Source: Zygnema circumcarinatum (lineage: Eukaryota > Streptophyta > Zygnematophyceae > Zygnematales > Zygnemataceae). From it: 64,000 nucleotides of DNA. Of the stretch, positions 35,884-48,800 are shown one piece after another. The translations under genes and the position numbers were made by a program. The notes under the pieces were generated by a model. The model had not been told where the DNA came from. It was given only the letters and a program-made list of their open reading frames with translations, and ran no database searches. Each line of letters starts with the position of its first letter. Position 1 is the stretch's first letter. Location: positions 1,472,174 to 1,536,173 of the forward strand of contig CM074817.1 in assembly GCA_037447605.1 (NCBI GenBank), read 5' to 3'.

Positions 35884-38800
35884 ATGGATGACGGTGAAGA
35901 TTGGGATTTGGAGCTCTTGGACCGGATCATTCTTCATGCAGAGCAGGAAAATAAGGCCAGGCGTGCAGCAGCTGCTCAGCCAGCCTTGCGGAAGAGCCAT
36001 ACAGACGCCTCATCTCGAGCGGGAAATGAGTTCCAAGGATTACAGCAGCAGCATAGGTCAACAAACTTGCAGGAACACAAGGCTGGAACGCAGTTAGCTG
36101 ACAAGTCCCTTACACTTGTGCAGCAATTGACTCCACATGTCCTACAAAGAAAACAAGAGTTGCGCTCTTTGCATGAGAGAAATGGCCAAGAAGGAGCAGC
36201 ACATAATCATGTTCAGGGACTGCAGCAACCAGGGGAGCCTGCTCGAGGGAGCTCCATTACTGGTTTGGTCAGGCATACCTTGCATCCCCCTGCACCACTC
36301 CAACAGGATCCTTTCGAAAGGCAGGCAGTCGAGCCTATGCCTTCTCTCAATGGCCATAAGGGTTCAGCTACTGCATTGCAGGCACCACGAGTCGTTTCAA
36401 GTAGACTAGCTCATCAGCAAGGCATACAGCACCATGCAGTTCCCTTTTCTCAGCAATCTACAAATGCTGGAAAGCTTAATCAGCGGCAGCATGGCTCATT
36501 CGAATCCACCGTCTCTGTTGCTATGAAGCACCAGCCTAAACTTACAGCTGACCAACCAATTCGTTATCTTGGTGAAAGGACAGTAGAGCGAGGAGGGCTG
36601 CATTATGAAAGGGGAGCTGGGCAAAGAGCAGCAGCAGCTGTTCCTAGCAGTGATGCAAGGTCGCTGCCAGTTCGAGGAGAACAGGGCACTGGGTACAAGG
36701 TGCAGCAGCATGAAGCTGGCGTTCCTGTGTGGAATAATGAAATGAGCTTAAGTGGGCTGCAACCAAGTATTGCAGCCAAGAGCAGTACTTTTATCAGGGA
36801 AGAATTTAATGACACTGCCATTGCTGATGTGGACTTGATAAGAAGCGAGTTGCAATTCCTGAAAAAAACCTTGGCAGAGAAAGATGGAGCCGTTTCCATC
36901 TTGCGAGCGCGCCTATCTCAGGTAGATGGAGGCGTTGCATAAACACAAACTGATTGTAGTTTGCAAGTATGTATCTCGTGTAAACGAAACACTTAAAAGG
37001 GGAGGGGCTGGAGCTTCAACTGGAGCTTTCTCAAAAAAGTGTAATCCAATAACGATAACACGGTCCTGCAAATGAGAATGCTTATTCAGGCTTGTTTTAT
37101 TCTAATAACAGATTTATGTTATCCTGCGGCATACGGCCATTGAATTCAATTATATTGGGCTTGTTTTCTACATATCGCTTAGAAAGTTGCTCAGTACATC
37201 ATTTGAGTTTTGAAAATTTCTCCGCTATGTACTCACAATTTGCTATGGCATCCATAAGGCGTAATTCTGATGCGAGTTATGCCTAACACGTGGTGCCTTG
37301 TCGGAACAGGCTGATTTGGAGCTTTCTGAACTGCGAAAAACAGTTCGTGAAGGTTTATCCACGGAGGATCTCAAACGGCAGGTAGATGCACAGAATATCA
37401 ATGATTAAACCAGGAATTTTTGACAGTCTTATTTAATACTCGGCATTAGTGCAATACTTGTCCATGCAACGTAAGGCATTTGATAATTGCGAGATTTCTT
37501 TTTTAAAAGGAAAAGAAAAAGAAAGTTTTCTGTAAGGGTTTGCATGCGCGTGCGCAGGCAGCCGACTTGCAAAGGGAGGTGGAGCGTTTAAACGCACAGC
37601 TCGCATTCAAGGTGAGGCATTACTGGTTGTTCCGAGGGTGTTTCTGTGTTTCTGATCCTCTGCTGTTTCTATTGAAAACTTCGGGTCTGCTTAAGATTTT
37701 CCTTGTTATTTCTTTGGCAGGAAGAGGAGTTATCTCAGAGCAAAAAACTTCGGAGTGAAAAGGAGGCCGAGCTTGGTGATCTCATGACATCCAGGGCGAC
37801 CATCCAGAAGCAGCTCAACGATCTTCAACAACAACGGTCAGAAAGTTCACTTTCTGTTTTGTTTCTATGGTACAACCTTGTCATCTCAGTTAGCAGAACA
37901 AAGCTCATACGGGATGTTCCTGACTCGAGCTTTATCTTAGTTGCAGGGGTGATATAGCTGGTCCACATTCCCACGGCCACGAAGGGAGGACTGACACAGA
38001 GGTTCCACCTGCGATTGCTTTGAATGGTCATTCGCTCAACAATTTATCAGCTCAATTCCAAAGAACAACAAAAAATTGTGCTAGCCAAGGTGAAATTTAC
38101 CAGCTTACTTCTGTCAGGGGCAGCCAGTTAGCATCTAAACAGGTGCAGACAGGTGTCACTTCACAGAGAGAGGATGTCTGGTCACCTCCCTTTCTGCCTG
38201 AATTATGGAGCGCAAACGGCGTTGAATCAGAAAAGTTTGGCAGGCCCAATGAAGCCCTTCAAGGACAGCCGAAATCTTCTTCCAGGGAGGACGTCAGGAG
38301 AGAGGAGTTTGTTTCTGAAGGGAAAGTGAGGATTGAAGTTGACAGGGGAGTTGCCGAGGCACCAAGCGGTGAGAATCGTCTCAGCTGTTTGACGTTTGTG
38401 TGTTGGAGTGGTGGCGAAAACTAGATTGGGGCAAATGCATTTCCAAAATTGATGGTTTAGTATTTAGGAGGATTTGGAGTAGAAGCGATGGTCCGATTTC
38501 ATATTCAGTAGATTTGCAGCTCTGGTAGGGGGGAGAGAGGTAGTGAAAAAGATAATATACTGATTGCGGGTGAAACGGTGCGCTATATCCCTCCCTCGTT
38601 GGGCCATTTATTGCGATTCTTTTTCTGAGTCTACATGGGTGAGGGGTGGCAGAATCTCCAATTGCAAATGGGGACTTGCCAAGTCAGCGGATAGTCACAG
38701 ACACGGTAGGTCAAGCCTTTCCCTTGCGGGATTTATGAATCCGTACTCTTATTATGTCCCGCGTGGTCATAGCAGTTCATCACCATGAACTGAGGTTTTT

Positions 38801-41800
38801 GGACTCCCCTGAGAGGAAAGAGTTGAAATAACAGTCTAGATAGGGAGTAAAAGAATCAAGTTCGCCTGCCTGGAAAAGGGAAAGAAAGCTCAGAAAGCTT
38901 TATTCTGCAAGGGTTGCTTGTTGCTCGGATGCATTGCTTGCCATGGAGTTTTCCTATAGAGTGGTTGTCGCATCCTTACCATTTCATGAAGCTCGAAGGT
39001 TCATTCCATGGTCGATACGACATATTGCTCGAAACTTAATGATGGTGTGAATACTAGTGCTTAAAGTCAAGCGAAAGGATGATGAGAAAGGAAAGGAATT
39101 TTATTGTTTAGGCCCTTTCATTGCCGCACTCGTTGTTGACTTTACCACATTCTCGTACAGGCCCATGTGTTATCTCCCCCAAACTTCAAGCCGGAGATTC
39201 CAGTTTGGGTGGAACATGCATCTGCAATAACCCAAGCCATGGAGCAAACTTCACGTCAGACCGATATAAGATTTCTGGAAGTTCAGAGGGCCTTGCAACG
39301 TATCTGGAAGCCTGAGGGTCGAAAGGCTGAGGGTGCTGTTCTGATAGAAAAGCTTTTTGCTTTCTGCCAAAGGGAGATGTCGACTCTTTTGGCAGGCTCT
39401 ACTGAGTGGGTGGTTGGTGGAGAAGGTTTGAACATTGGGAGGAGAAGCAGGAAAGGACGAGAGGGGGGCAGAGAGAGAGAGGAGGTTGGAGGTCAAGAAA
39501 GAAGATCCCAGACTGCTGGGAATATCAACAGTTCGAGGGGAAGTGGCGGGGATGTTCAAATGGGAACATCTCTTAGGCTAAGTGAAGTGCTAGCTAGTGT
39601 GAGTTTGCCCAGTCAACCCTTTTGACGGGTGCATCGTGCATGGAACTTTTTGTTTTGTTTGAGCTAAAAGTATGGTGAGCCTAGTTATGTGAAGTGGCTG
39701 AGAAACGGCTTTGTCTCTTTGCAGGTGATCAACGGCTTATTGCCATCCACGGCTTTCTTGGAGCCTCTATTGGATGTCTGTGAGGTGAGTCACACAATGG
39801 AGGTGGAGGAGTGAGTGCCCTACAGCGCATGCACGAACACAGTGTGGGACGAGAGACCGTGAAGAACTGCTCTACCTGCTCTCCTTCATATCTCTCACTT
39901 TCTTTCAACTCTCCATCCTTTGGTCGTAATTACGTTGTCCTGGGAGGTCTCGGGTGACAGTGTGAAGAGAGAGCTGACTGTGCAGCCATAGCTCTGCGTG
40001 CCATCCTTCAACTAAGCGCCACTTGTCGTCAGGCAATTTTGCAGGAGTGAGCCATTCTTGCCCTATCCTTTCGGTTCATTAGCAGAGAGGCAAGTTTAAT
40101 GTTGTGCTAATGGAAGAGCAAGTCTTAGTTTCATACGTCACAGTATGTTTACAGAAGTCTATTCTGGATCAGGCAACCTGATGCCTTAGGAAGGAAATAT
40201 GTCTGGATATGCTTAAACAAATCTAGTTAGCAATCGGCAGATAAGTAAGGAGAAGAGGGAGACGTTTGCCGTAACTCCAAAGCTTGCGTAAGGTCGTAAG
40301 CTACTGCCTTCCTTAAGCTTTTCAGACGAGAAGAGAAAAGGAGGACTTGCAGGTTCCTTATGTATTTGACTTGCTCTGCTTTCCTTGGCAAATACAGGAA
40401 AGAAATTCGATCATCTGGGCAAGCTCAGGTTGAGCGAGGCCCTCATGGAAATGGGTGGGTGGTAGAGCAGCCATATGGGGCAGCAAGTAACGAAAGGTCA
40501 GTGAGAGAGGGAGAGGCATGTCCAGGGCAGAGCAATGCTACATTACCAAAATTCTTCTCAAGTACAATCCATTGCGTGCGTTCAACACAGCACGAAGGTT
40601 CTTCTCTAAGGGACCATGGCATTAATGAAGATGGAGGAGCAAAAAGCAGTGAGGAAAGGGGGTTCACAATTGGAGCTGAAGAAGATAGGGCAGGTTGTGA
40701 AGCCATTATGAAACGCAAGAGAAGGCCCGCGATGGAAATGGCAGTGCATGAAATTGAAATGGCTGATGTAAATGAGAACAAGGAAGATGTTTGTTCAAGG
40801 TTTGAGGAAAGTGGTGAGGGAGACGAATTAATGGGTCGGCGGAGAAAAGAAAGTGGCCAAGTAGCTTCAAGTAGCCTTGAAGGGCAGGGTGCTGTTCAGA
40901 CCACAGGAGATATGGGGGGGCTGCTTGAGAGAGTCGTGAAATTAGCCATGGGGCCTGGGAAAAGGAAGAATGTCCAGGAAGAAGCAGCAGCCATGTTAGT
41001 ACTATTGGTGGCGCATGGGGAGCCTATTCGAGCAGGCCGGTTGTGCGTTTCTTTCCTTTCTTTTCCTCAATAAGCTTCTGCCTCTGCTCTGCCTCTGTAC
41101 TTGCTCGGTCGGTTTGACCTCCAAATAGCCTCCTCTTGCAACCTCTCCTTTCAAAAAGGTTTAAAAAATGCTTCTCTTGACTTGCGGAGTACGGTATGCA
41201 GATTGAGGAACCTTTTGTCAAGAGGCGTTGTGAATTGTCTTCTAAAGACTGCCCAAGCAACGGGTGTTCGCTTGCAAGCAATTCGGCTGCTTCAGCTTCT
41301 CGTCCGCTTTAATTTGAATGGTAAGAGATTGAGCAGAGCAATGCTCTCGTTTTTTAGAGCAGCCGGCACTCACTTTTGGCCCTCATAGTGGCAGTTTTGC
41401 TATACTTCAGCCGGAGTGTCTCTCTCTATGGCTTCTGAAATCCACTGACTTTGCATTGGTTAGAGAACTTATCTCTGCTGAAGGACAAGGGAGCATCAGA
41501 TGGTGAGAGAGAGTGGAAGGTGATGAAAAAGGATGTGGACGGATTGGGGAGGAAAATGGGAGGCTGACTAAAGAAGAGTGTTTGACTGCTTACTGATATG
41601 GTGACGGGATGTGGAGATTTCAGGCCCACTATCACTTACTGAGAAAATGGACTATTGGACCAGTAGGCCAAATGCTAGTGAGACCGGAAGTGGGGGCGAT
41701 AAGGATGACTTGACATTGCTGAATTCTGTTGCAGAGTGTCTAGTCCACCCTGGCAGCAATGACGAGGTGAGTTAGCTCTGTCTGACATACTCGTTCTGAC

Positions 41801-42289
41801 CTTTCTTGTGAAGGAAACAATGGTGCTGGTATTACTGTGTGCTTCTAGATTGCCTTAAATTGCAAGTAGCTTTGCATCTGCTAGTCTTTTCTTTCCCATC
41901 CGCTGTTGTCCATCATGTTTGACTTTCAGTTTCGGGATGCTTGGTAAGGGGCTGTTATGCAGGACAGACAGCTGCGGCTGGGAGCTGTTCGACTGTTTGC
42001 TGTTCTGATGGATGGACTTGGCGAGGGAGACGTGAAGTGGGAGGCCCTTGTGGGAGTTGCAGGAGAGAATGAGGCGAATCTTGAGCTTCAAGGGAAAGAG
42101 AATGGCACCTCCCATCTCTCCTCCGAGGATCAGAAAGGCTCAGGAGAAGCCAACTTGCAGGAAAACTCTGCTAGAGAGGGAAAGGTCAAGGGGAGGGAGG
42201 CGGTAGCAGTGAAGCTCTTGAAGTTGATCGAAATCGAACTGAACATGAAGTCGAGGAGAGTTCCTGAGAGCAGCAATACAGACAGGTAA
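35884..42289 (+). CDS. ATRIP/SUV2-like DNA-damage checkpoint protein (tentative)
   Basis: Plus-strand exons joined by phase: 35884-36921, 37310-37381, 37558-37611, 37721-37836, 37947-38325 (alternative end 38368), 39161-39598, 39725-39784, 40033-40046 (14-nt micro-exon), 40398-41039, 41202-41320, 41464-41502, 41624-41766, 41963-42289. They give about 1,146 residues. The N-terminus MDDGEDWDLELLDRIILHAE is acidic/aromatic, as in ATRIP-type proteins. A Gln/His-rich disordered region is followed by a coiled coil (VDLIRSELQFLKKTLAEKDG, LQREVERLNAQLAFK), then a helical-repeat-like tail with QATGVRLQAIRLLQLLVRF and DRQLRLGAVRLFAVLMDG. This layout (acidic N-end, coiled coil, HEAT-like C-end) fits plant SUV2/ATRIP, the ATR partner, but no residue-level signature is decisive. 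It could be another coiled-coil protein. The last exon may be spliced at 42285 instead of stopping at the TAA there. Confidence 0.5.
40033..40046 (+). CDS. 14-nt micro-exon of the SUV2-like gene
   Basis: Flanked by GTCAG| and |GTGAGC. It is the only segment found that changes phase 0 (exon ending 39784) to phase 2 (exon starting 40398), and it adds Ala-Ile-Leu-Gln plus a split Glu. Confidence 0.5.
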
Positions 42290-42579
42290 GAGGCTTTCTC
42301 AAGGTTTCTTTTGAACTTTGCTAATAAGAAATGAGAAGTAAATAAAAACGAGTTAGCTAATCAACAGGTAAAAGGAAATTGGTAAGTTAATCCATAAAGT
42401 TTCCATTCAAGCAAGTTTTCTTTGCGTGGCCTCTGAATCCTAGGCCTCTACCTATTCCATAATATGATGACCTTCTTGTTACAATCGAACCACTGACATT
42501 AGAAAAGCCCACTTGTTTCTGGTGCGAACAGAGAGCTTTTCCTGCGGGACGCCATGTCTTTGTTGTGCCAACTTGCTTC

Positions 42580-42965
42580 CCATGCGAAGCACGGATCGAC
42601 GTTTTGGTCTTCCCTTGCAAACAACCGCAGCATGTTACTGCTGTGCCTCGAAATTTCAAGCAATTTTGTTAGCCAGGCAAAAGGTAGTTCGTCCCAGCTC
42701 AAGGCCAGTAGTCTTTTTACCATGTTACAGAGGTTCAGGCAGTCGGCTCTACGGTACTGGCAGGAGAAGCATAGTTAGGTTTGCTTTTTACGAAGCCCTT
42801 TTTGTTTGATTAGTTAGGCGAATTTTGGACTCAACCGCAGGTTGTAGTCGGTCAGGCAGTCGGTCAGGGAAGCTAACTTTACGATCACAGAGGTTTGCAG
42901 TTAATGAATGTATAGGTCTTTCTATTTGGTTGTCCTGAATAGCCTGTGTAAACGCAAGAATAGGG
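42580..42965. repeat. Dispersed repeat family 1, copy A
   Basis: Shares long ordered blocks with 61660-61955, including TTTTGGTCTTCCCTTGCAAA, GCCAGGCAAAAGGTAGTTCG, TCCCAGCTCAAGGCCAG, ACCATGTTACAGAGGTTCAG, CCGCAGGTTGT.GTCGGTCAG, CTTTACGATCACAG and AATAGCCTGTGTA. This copy is ~90 bp longer by internal insertion. Terminal repeats and duplicated target sites were not found. Confidence 0.85.
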
Positions 42966-43239
42966 TGTACCAGACCTAACAAAATTTGACGGAAAATGAA
43001 AGTCACGAAAGTACTCCTCCGTAGGGGGATCGCGATGTCACCGGAGTACTCGTTCTGGTGTTAAACATACTGACATTTTATTAAGTTTGATACCCCCTAA
43101 TCACTTACGCCCTAAACGCCTGGCACGTAAATGTGAAGAGTATGGTAACGGCCCAATGTCTCCCGATATCCGCAAACAAACGAATGGTGTTTGCATGCGT
43201 GAGGCATCACATCGACGATGAACATTTTGTTGTTGCCCA

Positions 43240-43480
43240 AACAAAGGGGAAGATGTGGCATTGATCTCACAAAGGCGATGCCATCAAATGTACATGGACA
43301 AAATTATCAGAGGGAACCACGAGGAAATGGTCGCAAAGGAACTAAGGACAAAAGAAAAAAGCCAAGAGCTGAAAGCTATGCCTAGGCTCAACAATGCAGC
43401 CCTCCATAGGAGCAGCCACGAAGGTCGCCGATGTGTGGCACATTGCGCGGAGGCGACGGCAGCAGCCGCAACGGTCGAAA
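43240..43480. repeat. Dispersed repeat family 2, copy B
   Basis: Shares ordered words with 11036-11290 and 11630-11680, including GGCATTGATCTC, GGCGATGCCATC, TGTACATGGACA, GGGAACCACG, AGCCAAGAGCTGAA and GCCGATGTG. Divergence is high, so this is an old family. Confidence 0.5.
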
Positions 43481-43604
43481 AGGGGGTGTGCGCTACATGT
43501 TGCATAGATTTACGGAACCGCAACTGCAACCGCAAACGCAACTGGGACGCCCGACGATGTCATGATTGCTCGATGACATCATTACTACCACGTGGCACTT
43601 GGTT

Positions 43605-43680
43605 GTACACGTTCGTACATTTTTGTACTTTTGTGCTTTTGTACGTTCGTACACGTCCGTACTGTCCGTACTGTTCGTAC
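43605..43680. repeat. GTAC array, 8-10 bp spacing
   Basis: GTAC starts at 43605, 43615, 43625, (GTGC at 43633), 43641, 43649, 43659, 43668 and 43677. Linkers are short T- or C-rich words such as GTTC, GTCC and TTTT. A CACGTGG G-box lies 15 bp upstream. Confidence 0.85.
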
Positions 43681-44212
43681 ATCCTAGGTTTCGGCGGGCT
43701 TGCGGACCTCATGTGTTTCATTTGTCGTGTTCTCCAAGTTGGCCGCCGGGCGGGCGGGCTGGCCGCGGCTGCCAACCCGTACCTCCTTAGGTTTGACTTT
43801 TGCCAAGTCAGTTATCCTCGACCAAAGAAATCAACGAAATACACGAAAGAAATACAATATAGGTCCAAAACATCGCCGAAATCGACGAGAAAAGAGTAGA
43901 GGCTGTTATTGGAGTGATAGAAGCTACCAAGCGATAAAGCCTCTCTAAGCAAACCTTCCAAACTACTCATATAGAGGCTGAACCCCAAGCAGCTGGCTGT
44001 CTGGAGAAGCAAGGGTCGTCTGCCCCAAGCAGGACACTCTTAGCTTCATCGTCTACATCGAGGTAAGTCTATTCAATTCTGGCGAGGACTGAGCCTCTGC
44101 AATGAGTCCCCCACCTTAGACGGAGCCCCCCGTTTTGTAACCGCCCAGTAACCCTAAATTCAAGAAACTCGATGCACAAACCCTAAAATCTCCAAATGTA
44201 GGCTCTGACTCT

Positions 44213-45812
44213 TCAGCTGCACAATGTACTCGTGAGGGGAACACAGATCTTTAGCCCCACCGTCAAGGCTCTCTTTGTGCATGGGAAACGGTTCAGCTTC
44301 CGGAAACTGACCGTTTTGGTGAAGCATTTAGACAAACTGGAACATGAATCGCCTTTTTTCACGGTGTAAGATTTGCTCGCCTTGCATTCTGCAGCGGCTC
44401 CAAGATCGCCGGCTTCCAGACACACCTGCAGCAAGGCGAGGGCAGACGCAATTCCTGGTCACAGTCTAGAACACAATTGTTTCTTTCTGCGTCCTCCTCC
44501 GCCGCAAAGGCCGACACTTAATCACTTAATCTACGCCAAACAAATGCAAAGAAACGAAATTTGTTCAAAAAATGCAAACAAACATGGAGTCATGCCCTCC
44601 TACGTCCCTACTTTGACCATTGACAAAGTACCTGCTGGCCAATGGCAGAGCTGCCGCTAGTGGAGAGCATGAGCTTGCCGCAGTACACCCCGGGATTGAG
44701 CGTGTAAAACTTCCAAATGCTTCCCGCAAGATAGTTGCTTATGATAGAGAAGCAAGTTTCGTCCGGCTGGACATCATAAGGCTTCGTGCAGGGGCCCGGA
44801 TAGACAGGGGAGCCCCTCTGAATGCAGACCTGCAGAAACATCCAAACTCACACTTCAGATTCGACGCTTTTCAAAACATGCACCACGTTTGGGACTGTAC
44901 ATGAGTTTACGTGAATAATTTCCGTTATTCCTTATCGTGTCCCCTTGGTTACGTAGTCAACAAAGTTTACGCAATTCCATTTTTCAGCGTAGGTAGTACA
45001 ACTGAACAAATGGTCAATCACAAGAAGTAGTCGTCCAGGTCATTGTGCAGATCACCTGTACTATACATTTCTATAACATAGGGCTCATGTAGATTAGAGT
45101 TTTGTAGTGTTCTTTTCTTCTCATAAGGATTGATTCTTGTGGTAGTAGGGGTTTGACCCCTTCCAAGTTCACTAACTGTACCTGCTGGAACGGCTGAAGC
45201 CGCGAGCAGTCAAAGTCTGGATTGGGAGACCCGGGGCCATATATAGAGGGAACTTTGAAATGTGTTGCGATTGACTCACACGTATCATCCTGAAGAAAGA
45301 AAAAGGTAGGAAAGTCGAATTTCGACTGCGACGTCAAAAGTTTGCCAGCAGCTGACTCGGAGGACATTTGCAGGGAGGACCTTGAACAGTTAAAAATGGG
45401 GTCCCAAGGCACAGAGGCTGACCTCATTGACAGCGTAAACCAAAGAGCAATTTTTGAAATTGGTGACATTCACCACCGTATCTCCCGGCAAGGGCAAACC
45501 GCAATTCAGATTCTGTGAAGTGGATCAAAGATTGTGGCACGAATGCAGAAAACGTGAGTTCAATGGCCTCATAGGAGGGGAGCAAAAGACCACCACAGCT
45601 TACTCCATTCCGCAAACATGACTACATGAGTTACAGAAATTGAGATAAAACTAAGGGAAGTCACCGTTCGCCAGAATTGAGTAGTATCTTGCTGACCTGG
45701 TTTTGGGCTTGGAATTCTGTCTTGCTGACGCCATACATGTTGTAGATGTCGTAGCAACTCATGTTGGTGCCGGTCGGCACCGAAAAGGTTTTTGGCCCAT
45801 TTGCCAATGTAG
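44213..45812 (-). CDS. Mosaic gene module: four LysM domains, C-terminal
   Basis: Exons 45812-45697, 45512-45423, 45289-45182, 44829-44632, 44425-44213 (stop TGA). LysM cores: [20 protein letters not shown] with [44 protein letters not shown] with [26 protein letters not shown]. Domains are linked by Cys pairs (QQVCIQ, QQVCLE), as in chitin-binding LysM effectors and receptors. LysM binds GlcNAc-containing glycans (chitin, peptidoglycan, lipochitooligosaccharides). Confidence 0.8.
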
Positions 45813-48800
45813 CTGGAAAAACGATAATTGCAGCCTTAGAAATGAGCTAGAGAAGAAGTGCAGATTTCACCTCGTTCGAGTATATCCCTATCATTGATGT
45901 ATTCAAAGCGAAGGCCAAGTATGATTTGCATAGCTTCTAATAGCAAGTCATCACAGAATAAGGTCATGTTTGACTCGAAACCGTATTTGGAGCACTCAGA
46001 TATCTCCTTTAATACTTAGAACCCCTGCTGACACTAGTATGAACAAAACTCCTCATATGCAGCTACTTCATACTACTTCTTTTTCTTACTTATTTTTCTT
46101 CTTCTTACTTCTACTTTCTTTTTTTTCTACTTCATTCAGGTTTTCGCTGCCTGCTTTGTGCCCCCACCTGGCACGCAGGTGAGCGAGCCATCAGGAGAGT
46201 CCGGGGCATAGCCGAAGGGGCAAGCGCACACGTATGTGCCCATAGGCGAGGCCGCATTCAGGCATGTGCCCACACCGCAGGGGTTGCGGGCAGCAAAGGT
46301 GCAGGGGGAGACTGCCCCGAAAAAAAAAAACAAAAAAACGAAAAAAATCGTTCGTTAAAAAGTATTCAAAGACTTTGTAATGAGTTTAAGAAGTGCAGGG
46401 GGAGACTGCCCAGAAATAAATTTAAAAAAAATATCGTTCGATGAAAAGTATTCAAAGAGTTTGTAATGAGTTCAGGAATTGCAAGATTTCAGGTCGAAGC
46501 ATTGAACAATGTTTGGCTTTTTACTTAGATTTGAAAAGTTCTTGTGTGTTGAAAAATCATGGTTGAAAAAATAGTTATCAGAGTGCGCATACAAAGCGGT
46601 GGAACAGTTGGCAAACTAAAGGAGGGGATAACGCAAACAAGAGAAGCCATTGTTTGCTTCTCATCCGCTAGCAGTCTTTGGCTTTCCATCTCACATTACA
46701 AATCGTAAAGATCTGCTCGATGAAGCAAAAGATCAGATTAGTCAAACGGCAAACTAACTTACTGGGTGCGCATGTTTGGGAGTTGTCAGTGTTGTTCACA
46801 GCCACGAATCCTGTGCGACATCGACACAAATTTGTGTTTCCGGAAGGAATGCATAGACCATTTCCGCAGGGGTTCATGGCTCCAGGGCCACTCCCACTCA
46901 GAACAACAGTTGCATAGCTGCTATAGAAGCAAGGATCATTGCCTGCATCCGACCGACCACAAAAAGACACACATAACATTCTCGCTTGCTATCGTGAGCT
47001 CATTGAATATGACCTTAAACTTGTTATCATCACTAGCCGAGAAGTTAGAGGAGCTCGTCTTCTGCGATTTGAGGATGCGTGACAAGGAAGAACACGTGTA
47101 AACGTTTGTTTCGTCGTCTCTATTTTTAATTAAAAAAGTCAAAACTTGTGAGAGGATATTCACTCACTTAAAGGCTTCACTACCGGCATGAGAGCCGGAA
47201 GACTGTTAATTCCGCATATCCCATAACCGGCGGATATTTTGAGCCGCATGTAGCCCTGTTCGCCCCAATTTCGACCCCACGAGTTGCGGATGATCCAAAA
47301 GGGTGGATCCGCGCTCAAGTCGTATCCGACCACCACCACGCTGTGATCCACTCCGTTGGAAAAGCACTCGTCATCGTCAAACACTCCCTGCAGCACATCG
47401 TATCTCAATTCTGAAAGCAATGAGTGATAGAAGGAAAATGACTCAAATTTTTCGTATGTAACATGCAGCATAAGTTATAGTGGCGCCAAATCCTGAGTGC
47501 TGAGTGGCTGTGGGAAGGAGGAAATGGGGCTAAAGCTCTTATCATGATCCAAATAAACGCATATACAGAAAGTCTTCACGTGAGTGCTTACATAAAACCT
47601 CCTTCCTGAAGAGGCACGCTATGCAGAAAATGTCCAACGATTACAAGATTGCAAGGCTATAAATTTGTTTATGGCTTTACTCCGTTGTAATTGATGAAGT
47701 TGGGACTGCTCGCTTCAATATTCACAATGGCCGGTTGCTGCTGCAGAATGAGCAATAACCCCAACCAGCCGTTGAAGGCTACTTGCTCAAACGATGTGAT
47801 TTTGAACGTGTTATCACCCTGTAAGCGACCCACTCATATTGAATCTGAGATCTCTAAGATAATCAGTTTTAACCATAAAAATGTGCCTTGAAGATAAAAT
47901 GTTCTTTACAACATTTGAAACAAAGCCAGTTCTCAATAAAACACACCAAACCCTAATCATCTCTGAAACCTTTTCAGGAAACTTGGAAACAAACTCGGCT
48001 CTTTTCTGATTAGCATCAGAGGCACGCCAAAAATCCCGGACCAAACTTCTATGATGATCTCTGAGTCAAAAACCTATCCGACAATTCAATGGCATCATTT
48101 GCTATCTACTTGCCTGCACACAGCTCCCTTGTCCTGTGAAGTTCGAGTATAAAATAAGGCTTTTGTTGGCGGCATAGTCAAGAGCTTCTTGGGGCCATCC
48201 CCCCCCCTCGCAGGTCTTGCCGGAGGGAGAGCAGGTCAGGACCTGCTGCTCTGCCAGCTGCGGGAGAGGAATCGATCCACCATTGGCAATGAAAATTGCG
48301 CTTTCAATGGCAGATATTGGAGCAAAAATCCAACAGGTTCCTGCACATAATCCACGTCAGAATAAGACTTCTGATCATTGCAGATGCGGTAAGACCTAAG
48401 GTTTGCGTGCAGGTTTACAGAGTGCGTTTTGTATGGCGAAACGGTTCACGAATGTTTGCTTATTCGTTCGTTTGTTCGTTTTCCAGCTTTCCCAATCGTC
48501 TTCTGCCATGCCATCTTCAATGGAAGCAGCTAAAATAAAAAGAGAGAAAATATTAGAAGCAAAGGAACGAACGAACGAACGAACGAACGCTTGACTTTCA
48601 AGTGGTCAAGAAGGAGGGGGGTAATTACTGCAGAGAGTCTGATCCTTGATTCCTTGCACGGCTCCCTCTTCAGTCCAGTTCCAAGAAATTGCGACCTGCC
48701 AGGATGACTTGCCGCTCTTCCTCCTCAAATATCCCGTCGTCGCGTATCGGAAGAAACGGTTCAAATATGAGGACTTTTGGATTGGTAGACTCGAGTTTAG

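Larger units (their letters stand above)
42290..44212. other. Repeat-rich spacer
   Basis: Convergent spacer after the SUV2-like gene (+) and before the 3' end of the mosaic gene (-). It holds dispersed repeat copies at 42580-42965 and 43240-43480 and the GTAC array at 43605-43680. A GC-rich stretch lies around 43740-43780. No gene recognised. Confidence 0.5.
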
